A stretch of DNA of 12,585 nucleotides, from NCBI GenBank assembly GCA_937922105.1, contig CAKZVN010000331.1:1-12585 (forward strand). Direction: 5' to 3'. The stretch comes from an uncultured Litorilinea sp. (GTDB lineage Bacteria; Chloroflexota; Anaerolineae; Caldilineales; Caldilineaceae). The position numbers and the translations under genes are program-made. The stretch's first letter is position 1. The number at the start of each line of letters is the position of its first letter. Below the pieces are notes generated by a model. The model was not told the DNA's origin, did no database searches, and saw only the letters and a list, made by a program, of their open reading frames with translations. Positions 6,739-12,585 of the stretch are shown here, piece after piece.

Positions 6739-7434
6739 CTACTCACGCCGCCCCATCAGAAGCGACGCGTAGTAGATCAGGGTCATGATGGCCTGCAACG
6801 CCGCCGCTACATAGGTCAACGCCGCCGCATCCAGCACCTGGCTCGCACCCTTGACCTCCTGGGGCACCAGGATGCCGTTGGCGACCAGTAGTTCGCGGGC
6901 GCGCTTGCTGGCGTCAAACTCCACCGGCAGGGTAACCAGCGCGAAGAGCGCAGTCGCCGCAAACAGGATCAGCCCGAACCAGGCGATGGTGGTGCCGAAC
7001 GCTCCCGCCATAAACAACCCCACCAGGAAGATGATCGGCCCCAACCAGCTCCCGATCTGGACAGTGGGCACCATGGCGGAGCGCAGTTGCAGCGGCGCGT
7101 AGTTGGTCTTGTCTTGCAAAGCATGGCCCGCCTCGTGCGCCGCTACCCCTACCGCCGCCAACGACGGCTGGTTAAAGACATCCGGGCTAAGACGCAGCAC
7201 CTTGCTGCGCGGATCATAGTGATCCGAGAGCATCCCTTCGGTGCGCTCGACGCCGACATGATGCAAACCATTGGCGTCCAAAATGCGCCGGGCGGCTTGC
7301 GCGCCGGTGATGCCCGACAGGGTGCGCACCTGCGAATACTTCGAGAATGCCGAGTGCACGCGCATTTGCGCGTACAAACCCAACAAGAGCGCCGGAAGCG
7401 CCAAGATCAGATACAGAGGGTCAAAGAAAAACAC
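6739..7434 (-). CDS. YugP-type membrane zinc metallopeptidase
   Basis: A 231-residue integral membrane protein of the neutral zinc metallopeptidase family (YugP-like, PF04298). I chose the GTG at 7434 because AAGGAG (7443-7448) lies eight bases upstream and the resulting N-terminus (VFFFDPLYLILALPALLLGLYAQ) is the family's usual first helix; the length fits the family. HEAGH at 100-104 gives the two zinc-binding histidines and the catalytic Glu101. EFDASKRA (172-179) is the conserved block after the central helices, with Glu172 a plausible third zinc ligand. Further membrane segments lie at about 129-171 and 209-227. The family resembles M48-type membrane proteases, but physiological substrates are poorly known. 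It is followed by a small membrane-protein gene and preceded by a long untranslated region. Confidence 0.93.
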   Translation of the reverse strand: MFFFDPLYLILALPALLLGLYAQMRVHSAFSKYSQVRTLSGITGAQAARRILDANGLHHVGVERTEGMLSDHYDPRSKVLRLSPDVFNQPSLAAVGVAAHEAGHALQDKTNYAPLQLRSAMVPTVQIGSWLGPIIFLVGLFMAGAFGTTIAWFGLILFAATALFALVTLPVEFDASKRARELLVANGILVPQEVKGASQVLDAAALTYVAAALQAIMTLIYYASLLMGRRE

Positions 7435-7747
7435 TGTGGCCTCTCCTTTTTGTTCGAAACTCCGGTGCATCCTCGCCGACCGTCATCTGGGCGGTGGGCG
7501 AAGGGCGGCGCACCGGCAACAGGGTCCCGGTAACGCTTGAAATCACACTTTAAGACGGGCCGTACTATCGGTGCGGGGATGTAGCTTCCCGTTGCCGGGT
7601 CGAGACGGCCGCGTCTCGTCTGCTTGACAACTCACTCCCGCTTACTACTACGCACGCAATTTACCATAAGTTTCGCGCAAGCGAAGTTAGAAATCCGTTA
7701 GCGTTCTATTGGCGTCACCCCAGAGGCGCCTCCGTGCGTGTCGTCGT
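7435..7747 (-). other. 313-base gap upstream of the peptidase gene with possible structured leader
   Basis: No gene is supported. In transcript order it holds a perfect hairpin CGAGACG/CGTCTCG with a GCCG loop (7601-7618), and then a long-range pairing of GTTGCCGG (7591-7598) with CCGGCAAC (7513-7520), extended by CCC/GGG across a one-base bulge. An alternative local hairpin CGGGGA/TTCCCG uses the same CCC near 7588-7590, so the two folds exclude each other. No known riboswitch core was recognised. Near the murJ stop there is a 10-base palindrome GAGGCGCCTC (7723-7732) without a T-run, so no convincing murJ terminator. Confidence 0.35.
7658..7666 (-). promoter_or_regulatory. Possible extended -10 promoter for the peptidase gene
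   Basis: On the minus strand TGG directly precedes TAAATT, an extended -10 with 4 of 6 hexamer matches. There is no good -35 at 16-18 bases. It would start transcription near 7651 and give a leader of about 217 bases. The imperfect inverted repeat TTCGC/GCGAA just upstream (7672-7685) could be a binding site. Confidence 0.3.
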
Positions 7748-9376
7748 CTATGGCGCCGGCGTGCGGCGCAGCAAGCGCGCGGGCAACGTGCGTGCTTCGG
7801 CGCTGCCCACCAACCACGCGGCGCCGGCATACGCGCAGACCGCCAGCGCGCCCCCTCCCAGCGCACCGATCCACACCTGTGCCCCCGGTGACAGTCCCGG
7901 CGTGCGCGCCAGCGCTTCGAGGCCGAGCCATACGAGCGCCGCCATCACCCCGGCTGCGACCGCGCTACGCGCCACTGCGCGCAACAAACTGCGCCCGCCT
8001 ACCCCGCCCAGTCGCCGGTTGATTAACGCCAGCAGCAATAACATCTCCAGCGCGGTCGCCGCGCTGTTGGCGAGGGCCAAGCCGCCGTGCCCCAGCAGGC
8101 CCACCCACCACAGGCTCAGCCCAATGTTGAGCGCCATGGCGCCCACCCCCACCAGGACAGGCGTCCACGTGTCGCGCAGGGCATAGAAGACACGCACCAA
8201 GATTTCCACCCCGGCATGGGCGATCAAGCCCGCCGCGTAAAATTGCAGCGCATAGGTCACCAACGCGGTGCTCTCCGGGTCGAACTCACCGTGCTCCCAC
8301 AGCAAGCGCACCAGCGGCGTGCGCAACACCCATAGCCCCACCGCAGCCGGGATGGTCAAGAAGAAAACCAGGCGCAGCACTTGGTTGAACGCGTCGCGCA
8401 TGGCTTCTTGTCGCCCGCCGGCGACTTGCTGGGCAAAGGTAGGAAAGACCGCAGTCCCGATGGCTTGGGCAAAGATGCCCAAGGGCAGCAACATGAGCAA
8501 CCACGCGTAGTTGAGCGCGCTCAAACTGCCCGGTGCCAAGCCGCTGGCAAGGATGGTGTTGACCAGGAAGTGCAGTTGCACAAAGAGCAACCCCAAGACG
8601 CGCGGCCCCATGAGCGCCATGACGGTACGCACTCCGGGGTCGCGCCAGTCCAATTCCGGGCGATAGCGCCCGCCCAGCCGCCATAAAAACGGCAGTTGCA
8701 GCACCAGATGGGCTACACTGCCCGCCACCGCGCCTGCCGCCAGCCCATAGACGCCCCACACCGGGCCGAGCAACAGTGCGCCGCCGATGATGGCGACGTT
8801 ATAAAGAACCGGCGCCGCCGCAGGGGCCAAAAAGTGTTGCAGCCCGTTGAGCGCAGCCATGACCAACCCGCTGGCACCGAAGACCACTGTGCCCGCCAAC
8901 ATCCAGCGCATGAGGTGGGCGGTGAGTTCCTGTTGGGCCGGGGTGAAGCCGGGCGCGATGACCGCCCGCACCAGCGGCAAGGCAAAGACCGCAGCCGTCG
9001 CCGCCAAGAGCACAAGCACCAGGGTCAAGAGCGTCAAGGTACGGCTGAAGAGCCGCCATGCGCCGGCGCGATCACCGCCCGCCCAGTAGCCGGCAAAGGT
9101 GGGAATAAACGCGCTGCCCAGCGCGCCCCCGGCAACCAGTTGGAAGATCAGGTCCGGCACCCGAAACGCAGCCAGGTAAGCGTCCAGGTCCGCGCTGGTG
9201 CCGAAGCGATTGGCGATGATCATCTCGCGCAAAAGACCGGCGGCACGGCTGAGGACGAAGAAGAACATGACCAGCGCCGCCGCCCCTGCCAAACGGTTAC
9301 CGTCGAGGGTGGTGCCGGGGGGACTCGGCGGTGAGGCGGTGGTGCCGGTCGTGGGCACAGTGGACGGTGGCTTCAT
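7748..9376 (-). CDS. murJ: Lipid II flippase MurJ
   Basis: A 542-residue polytopic membrane protein of the MurJ/MviN family, which moves the peptidoglycan precursor lipid II across the inner membrane. The N-terminal signature is clear: FFFVLSRAAGLLREMIIANRF with Arg44 and Arg50 matching the essential E. coli Arg18 and Arg24, Asp65 in DLDAYLAAF matching Asp39, and then AGGALGSAFIP. E. coli Arg52 is not conserved, as in many non-proteobacterial MurJ proteins. About fourteen hydrophobic segments fill the rest, with the usual FPTFAQ and NYAWLLMLLPLGIFAQAIGTAVFP blocks in the middle. The first 26 residues are Pro/Thr-rich and may be a cytoplasmic extension. No Shine-Dalgarno precedes the ATG; a perfect TATAAT box lies eight bases upstream, so the mRNA is probably leaderless. 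An exopolysaccharide flippase (Wzx) is the less likely alternative. Confidence 0.93.
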   Translation of the reverse strand: MKPPSTVPTTGTTASPPSPPGTTLDGNRLAGAAALVMFFFVLSRAAGLLREMIIANRFGTSADLDAYLAAFRVPDLIFQLVAGGALGSAFIPTFAGYWAGGDRAGAWRLFSRTLTLLTLVLVLLAATAAVFALPLVRAVIAPGFTPAQQELTAHLMRWMLAGTVVFGASGLVMAALNGLQHFLAPAAAPVLYNVAIIGGALLLGPVWGVYGLAAGAVAGSVAHLVLQLPFLWRLGGRYRPELDWRDPGVRTVMALMGPRVLGLLFVQLHFLVNTILASGLAPGSLSALNYAWLLMLLPLGIFAQAIGTAVFPTFAQQVAGGRQEAMRDAFNQVLRLVFFLTIPAAVGLWVLRTPLVRLLWEHGEFDPESTALVTYALQFYAAGLIAHAGVEILVRVFYALRDTWTPVLVGVGAMALNIGLSLWWVGLLGHGGLALANSAATALEMLLLLALINRRLGGVGGRSLLRAVARSAVAAGVMAALVWLGLEALARTPGLSPGAQVWIGALGGGALAVCAYAGAAWLVGSAEARTLPARLLRRTPAP

Positions 9377-9384
9377 CGCGCGCC

Positions 9385-9393
9385 ATTATATCA
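9385..9393 (-). promoter_or_regulatory. Extended -10 promoter of murJ, leaderless
   Basis: On the minus strand TGATATAAT is a perfect consensus extended -10. The last T lies eight bases before the murJ ATG, so transcription would start about two bases upstream of it. No convincing -35 is found at 17 bases, which an extended -10 does not need. Confidence 0.7.
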
Positions 9394-9452
9394 GAGGAGC
9401 GCTGTCATCCGGTGCTTTCCGGGGTACAGACCGTGGGCCGGACCGCTCACTG

Positions 9453-9461
9453 TGCTATACT
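9453..9461 (+). promoter_or_regulatory. Possible upstream extended -10 promoter for the Tudor-domain protein gene
   Basis: TGCTATACT is an extended -10 with 5 of 6 hexamer matches. The -35 region (GTGGGC) is poor. The start would be near 9468, giving about 94 untranslated bases. It resembles the closer promoter (TGCTATTCT), so the two may be tandem promoters. Confidence 0.4.
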
Positions 9462-9526
9462 CGCAACCACGCACGTCGCACGGGGCTGTGCCCGCTGCGC
9501 GCCGCGTGTTTTCGGCGACAACAAAC

Positions 9527-9555
9527 TTGCCCAAACAGAACTAACGTGCTATTCT
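9527..9555 (+). promoter_or_regulatory. Promoter giving a leaderless transcript at 9562
   Basis: TTGCCC (9527-9532), 17 bases, then TATTCT (9550-9555) preceded by TGC, an extended -10. The expected start, seven bases after the -10, is exactly the A of the ATG at 9562. The lack of any Shine-Dalgarno before this ATG supports leaderless translation. Confidence 0.65.
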
Positions 9556-9561
9556 GCGCCC

Positions 9562-10332
9562 ATGACCAACTTCTACACCGCCATCAGCGCCTGGCGTGAG
9601 ATGCTGGCTCGCATCTTCGCCGACATCCCTGCCCAGGAGAATGCCAGCCCGGACTGGCTTGTCAACCCGGCGACGCGTCGCCGCCTCAAACTCGACTGTT
9701 ATTACCCCGACGCTGCCATCGCCTTCCGCTTCGTCGGCTTGACGGCGAAAGGTCAACCGCGCCAAAGCGATTGGGAGGTCATGGAAGAGGAGCAACGCGA
9801 CCAGACCCGCGCCGAGCTTTGTCGCCAAAACGGGGTAGACCTCTTTTTGATCGAGCCGTTGGAAGATGTCGTCAAACAACTGGACGAGGTGATTCTGGCG
9901 CTGACGCGCAGCAGCCGTAAGACCGTCCACGGCCCATTGTCCCAGGCCCAAAAGAGTGCCCTAGTCGCCCGGTTGGGCGAGGCGCGGCGTCGCGCCGAGG
10001 AGCTGCGCAGTCGTATTGCCCGCAACCCGGAGCAGATGGTGGAAAACCTTGCCGCCGCATACCGCGACCGGGAAGCCGGCGGCGGCAGTGTGGACACCGC
10101 GCCCCTCCCGTTGCCGACCCAGAGTCAAGCCCAACGCAAACTGCTCAGCAAGCTCTCCGTGGGCATGCGGGTCACCCATACGCGCTTCGGCCCAGGCGTC
10201 ATCACTGAGCTGGGCGGCAACGGCAATTTGGCGGATGACCCGCAAGCCACCCTCACCATCCACTTCGACGGCGCCGCAGCCCCCCGCACCTTCATGGCAG
10301 GGTTGGTTGCCGACAAATTGGCCCCCGCTTAA
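9562..10332 (+). CDS. Nuclease-like domain (catalytic Glu lost) fused to a PcrA/UvrD-type Tudor domain
   Basis: This 256-residue protein has two domains that I recognise only by pattern. Residues 31-98 (PDWLVNPATRRRLKLDCYYPDAAIAF..., then RDQTRAELCRQNGVDLFLI) follow the layout of PD-(D/E)XK-fold endonucleases that read DWL-NP-T-LDxYxP-AFEFxG-RD-K-C-G-LI. Asp45 and Asp80 are kept, but the metal-binding Glu is Arg56 and the usual Lys is Arg83, so cleavage activity is doubtful. A helical, coiled-coil-prone stretch follows (127-170). The C-terminus from 200 (GMRVTHTRFGPGVITELGG...ATLTIHFDG...KLAPA) closely resembles the Tudor-like C-terminal domain of PcrA/UvrD helicases, which binds RNA polymerase. 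The start is set by the promoter, which places the transcription start on this ATG; the frame is open further upstream to 9331 but without any start signal. A nucleic-acid or transcription-linked role is inferred. The gene is divergent from murJ. Confidence 0.75.
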   Translation: MTNFYTAISAWREMLARIFADIPAQENASPDWLVNPATRRRLKLDCYYPDAAIAFRFVGLTAKGQPRQSDWEVMEEEQRDQTRAELCRQNGVDLFLIEPLEDVVKQLDEVILALTRSSRKTVHGPLSQAQKSALVARLGEARRRAEELRSRIARNPEQMVENLAAAYRDREAGGGSVDTAPLPLPTQSQAQRKLLSKLSVGMRVTHTRFGPGVITELGGNGNLADDPQATLTIHFDGAAAPRTFMAGLVADKLAPA

Positions 10333-10345
10333 TCGGCGCACCATG

Positions 10346-10375
10346 AAAAAAAGCGCACCCGCCGGCGGGTGCGCT
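10346..10375 (-). terminator. Intrinsic terminator between convergent genes
   Basis: The arms AGCGCACCCGCC (10352-10363) and GGCGGGTGCGCT (10364-10375) are perfect complements, followed on the minus strand by a run of seven T (10346-10352, overlapping the stem base by one). It is a textbook terminator for the minus-strand gene that stops at 10416. On the plus strand the hairpin also follows the Tudor-domain gene, but there is no T-run on that side. Confidence 0.9.
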
Positions 10376-10415
10376 CAGAGGGCCGATAGGGTAGCGAGTG
10401 TCACCCGCACACCGG

Positions 10416-10820
10416 CTATTCGTAAGGTTCGTTGACGAAACCACCACCCGCGCCGTAGGGCGACACATTGGCGTCCGCGGCTTGGCCTTCTTGGTGCATG
10501 CGCAAGAGCAGCGCCGCGGTCAGGCGCGTATTCTCCTCCACAGCCAGTTGCAACGAGATGCTTTCCCCCGCCACATAGAGCAAGAAGAAATTGAGCAGTC
10601 CATAGAGCACGATGGCGATCCCGATGGCGATGCCGCCCGCCATGCTGCCCGCCAAAAGCAACTCGGTCCCTTCGACACCGCCGAGCAAGCCGGCTAAGGT
10701 GTTGCTTGCCACAATGGCGATCACAGCACCCAATACGCTCCCGATGAGCACGATCCACGCGATGACTTTGAGCAACGTTGCGAAAAAGCGCAACACCCCA
10801 AATCGCTTTGGTACAGTCAT
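10416..10820 (-). CDS. Small membrane protein with two hydrophobic segments, unknown function
   Basis: A 134-residue protein that I do not recognise. The ATG at 10820 is chosen because GAGGAGG (10827-10833) sits six bases upstream; an in-frame ATG at 10874 would overlap this ribosome site. Two long hydrophobic segments lie at about 14-39 (LKVIAWIVLIGSVLGAVIAI) and 52-85, rich in Gly and Ala. The rest is a soluble tail (GESISLQLAVEENTRLTAALLLRMHQEGQ) followed by a Gly-rich end (SPYGAGGGFVNEPYE). The layout suits a membrane-anchored protein with a cytoplasmic tail. It forms a single-gene unit between its own promoter and a strong terminator. Confidence 0.75.
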   Translation of the reverse strand: MTVPKRFGVLRFFATLLKVIAWIVLIGSVLGAVIAIVASNTLAGLLGGVEGTELLLAGSMAGGIAIGIAIVLYGLLNFFLLYVAGESISLQLAVEENTRLTAALLLRMHQEGQAADANVSPYGAGGGFVNEPYE

Positions 10821-10917
10821 GCCATTCCTCCTCAAACGAGTTTCTGATGATGGATTGGGCGTTGCCGGGATCAACCACTCCGGCCGCGGAGTCAGTGTTG
10901 CATGAATACGATTCGCG

Positions 10918-10946
10918 ATTGTACACCAAAACGACTTGGCTGACTA
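10918..10946 (-). promoter_or_regulatory. Promoter of the 134-residue membrane-protein gene
   Basis: On the minus strand TAGTCA (10941-10946, 4 of 6) and TACAAT (10918-10923, 5 of 6) are 17 bases apart in a locally AT-rich stretch. Transcription would start near 10911, about 90 bases before the gene. A second possible -10, TAAAAT, lies further upstream (about 10966-10971) without a clear -35. Confidence 0.55.
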
Positions 10947-11025
10947 GTGCGATTTTGCCAGTTGATTTTACAGAAAAATTAGGCAATTTGGAATGCTTTG
11001 CTGGGGAAGTTTCGGGGTGCCGCCG

Positions 11026-12585
11026 CTAAAACTCAGCCTCCGGCTGCGCATTGACGGGCAGGGCGCGCCCGGTTAGCGCAGCCAACAGCGCTGTTGCCAG
11101 CCGCTTGGTGTCCAGCGCCACGCGCGCCTCCTCCAGAATCGGCCCGACGCAGGCCGGGCAGCCGTGGGGACACCCGCAGTCGCGCAGCAGCGCATGGGCC
11201 GCGTCCAGCAGCGTTGCGTGTAACTCGAACAGCCGCGCGCTAAAGCCCAGCCCGGCGGCGGTCTGTTCGTAGATATAGAGCGTGGGCAAGACGCGCGTCG
11301 GCTCCCCGCCTGCAAGTGGCCCGGCAGTTTGGTGCTGGGCGATGCCCGCCAGTGCGCCGCGCTCCACATGCACGCCGATGTCCTGGGGATCACACATGAG
11401 ATAGAGCGGGGCGAGATTGCCCAGCGCATAGGCGACGCCGTCCAGCCCGGAGCGCACGCGCACGCCCATCTCCAACCGCTGGTGGCAGGCGCGGCAGACC
11501 AACACCAAGTTGCCCAACTGATTGGCCTGTACATAGGCGTCGTTGAGACCGGGCACATAGCCGAAGGTACGGAACGGGCGCACATGGTGCACATCATGTT
11601 GCCGTCCCGGCGGCTCGGCGACGCCGCACTGGGTACAGCGATAGCCGTCCCGCGCACGCACGCGGGCGCGCTGCTCCTCCCAGTTGGGACCGTAGTCGTT
11701 GACCGAGTCATACCACAGCCCTGCAGCTTCCAGCGCAGCCTGCGTCTCCGGCAAGACGCTGAACCAATAGGCGCTGGTCTCCAGCAGACGCGGGGGATAG
11801 TTGAGCGGAAAGATACCCAACGTCTCATGGGTGAACCGTTTGACGCGGCGATACCCCACCACCTGCGAGGTAACGCGCACTTCACCGTACGCGGCGAGCG
11901 CGCCGCTGTAGGGTGCTGCGGCGTGCTGTGCCAAGACGGTGATCTCATTTTGGCTCAAGGCCTCGGTGTAATGGTCCACCGTGACCGGTTGCACCAGCGC
12001 CAGGCTGCGCGCCAAGTCCAGCGTTGCCACTTGGTAGGTTGCGCCTTCGTGGAAATAGATTGCGCCGTCGTGGAGCAACTTGAGCGCGCTCGCCTCGTCC
12101 ACCATGCCGAGCACCGCGGTCTCACCGGTCGGAGCGCCGCGACTTGTCTGGACGGTGACCGTGGTGCCGCTGCTGCGCAGGTTGACCCCGCGCGCCGGGT
12201 AGGACTTGCCGAGCCAGAAGTAGAGGTCACCCGCGGCTTGCAGGTCACCTTGTTCCGCCAAGAGCGCCAGCACGTCGGCGGTGTGCGGGCTGTGCCCGAA
12301 GGCGTCACCCTGGGCAAAGGGCAACTCGAACGCGGCGCAGCGCAGGTGATCCACCAACAGCAACGGGTTGTCGGGGTTGATCAGCGCGTGCTCCGGTGTA
12401 CGTTGGAGCAGAAATTCCGGGTGGCGGATGACGTATTGGTCCAGCGCGCCGGGTGTGGCGACCAGGATCGCCAGGGCATCCTCGCGCGTGCGCCCGGCGC
12501 GACCCATCTGCTGCCAGGTGGCGGCGATGGTTCCCGGATAGCCGCACAACACCGCGGCTTGCAGCGCGCCGATGTCAATGCCCAA
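11026..12585 (-). CDS. MrfA/YprA-like DUF1998 helicase with an inserted HNH endonuclease domain (5' end outside window)
   Basis: The last 519 residues of a superfamily 2 helicase are visible; the frame is open to the right edge and begins inside motif V, so the apparent TTG start is not a real start. Helicase motifs V (GIDIG, 2-6) and VI (QQMGRAGR, 25-32) come first, then an MrfA-like linker region (about 75-280). Residues 301-372 are a complete HNH motif: C317-x2-C320, HDVHH (330-334), Asn359, C364-x2-C367-H368. After it the helicase resumes with APLYLMCDPQDIGVHVE (392-408), LPTLYIYEQTAAGLGFSARLFE, and a C-x-C-x3-C-x2-C cluster (Cys470, 472, 476, 479), the metal-binding MZB/DUF1998 end. MrfA-type helicases act in DNA repair, and DUF1998 proteins also occur in defence systems. 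All HNH residues look intact, so a helicase-nuclease is inferred. There is no clear terminator after the stop. The promoter lies outside the window. Confidence 0.9.
   Translation of the reverse strand: MGIDIGALQAAVLCGYPGTIAATWQQMGRAGRTREDALAILVATPGALDQYVIRHPEFLLQRTPEHALINPDNPLLLVDHLRCAAFELPFAQGDAFGHSPHTADVLALLAEQGDLQAAGDLYFWLGKSYPARGVNLRSSGTTVTVQTSRGAPTGETAVLGMVDEASALKLLHDGAIYFHEGATYQVATLDLARSLALVQPVTVDHYTEALSQNEITVLAQHAAAPYSGALAAYGEVRVTSQVVGYRRVKRFTHETLGIFPLNYPPRLLETSAYWFSVLPETQAALEAAGLWYDSVNDYGPNWEEQRARVRARDGYRCTQCGVAEPPGRQHDVHHVRPFRTFGYVPGLNDAYVQANQLGNLVLVCRACHQRLEMGVRVRSGLDGVAYALGNLAPLYLMCDPQDIGVHVERGALAGIAQHQTAGPLAGGEPTRVLPTLYIYEQTAAGLGFSARLFELHATLLDAAHALLRDCGCPHGCPACVGPILEEARVALDTKRLATALLAALTGRALPVNAQPEAEF

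Noticed and set aside
7624..7652. Plus-strand TTGACA with a possible -10 near TACTAC
   Set aside because: No plus-strand gene follows for almost 2 kb, and the -10 matches only 3 of 6 positions.
7435..7747. tRNA or known riboswitch in the gap before the peptidase gene
   Set aside because: No cloverleaf with a T-arm, and no core motif of the TPP, FMN, cobalamin, SAM or c-di-GMP classes was seen by eye.
11026..12585. Reading the TTG at 12585 as the true start of the helicase
   Set aside because: The frame begins within helicase motif V (GIDIG); the ATP-binding motifs must lie to the right of the window, so this is a partial gene.

Overview
The window is GC-rich and reads like a chromosomal segment of a Chloroflexota (Anaerolineae/Caldilineae-like) bacterium. 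This rests on gene content, extended -10 promoters, apparently leaderless starts, a Tat-exported sugar-type binding lipoprotein and a GTCATGCTGAG-type dispersed repeat; no phylogenetic marker was tested. Both edges cut through genes.

Region 1 (1-6048, minus strand) is a five-gene cluster. In transcription order it encodes a Tat/lipobox family 1 solute-binding protein, two CUT1-type ABC permeases (MalF-like, then MalG-like), a gamma-glutamyltransferase-family Ntn hydrolase, and a PLP-dependent class V aminotransferase-fold enzyme that runs off the left edge. A TTGACA-17-TAGTCT promoter with an extended -10 TG lies upstream of the binding protein. A near-perfect LacI-family operator sits on its predicted start site. 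Two hairpins separate the binding-protein gene from the permeases. There is no ATPase gene in the cluster. The hydrolase keeps its catalytic Thr but lacks nearly all residues that hold a gamma-glutamyl group, so the cluster probably imports and cleaves some other amide or ester compound, with the PLP enzyme acting on a product (inference).

Region 2 (6049-7747) holds a non-coding stretch with a degenerate repeat, then a YugP-type membrane zinc metallopeptidase gene and a small two-helix membrane protein gene, with a strong terminator. The peptidase has a 313-base upstream gap with several possible RNA structures.

Region 3 (7748-10415) is a divergent pair. On the minus strand lies the lipid II flippase murJ. 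On the plus strand lies a 256-residue protein that joins a nuclease-like domain lacking its catalytic Glu to a C-terminal Tudor-like domain resembling that of PcrA/UvrD. Both seem to be transcribed from extended -10 promoters placed so close that the mRNAs would be leaderless.

Region 4 (10346-12585, minus strand) holds a small membrane protein gene with its own promoter and terminator. Upstream of it is the C-terminal 519 residues of an MrfA/YprA-like (DUF1998) superfamily 2 helicase. A complete HNH endonuclease motif is inserted in the helicase between its linker and its cysteine-cluster domain; this is the most striking feature of the window.
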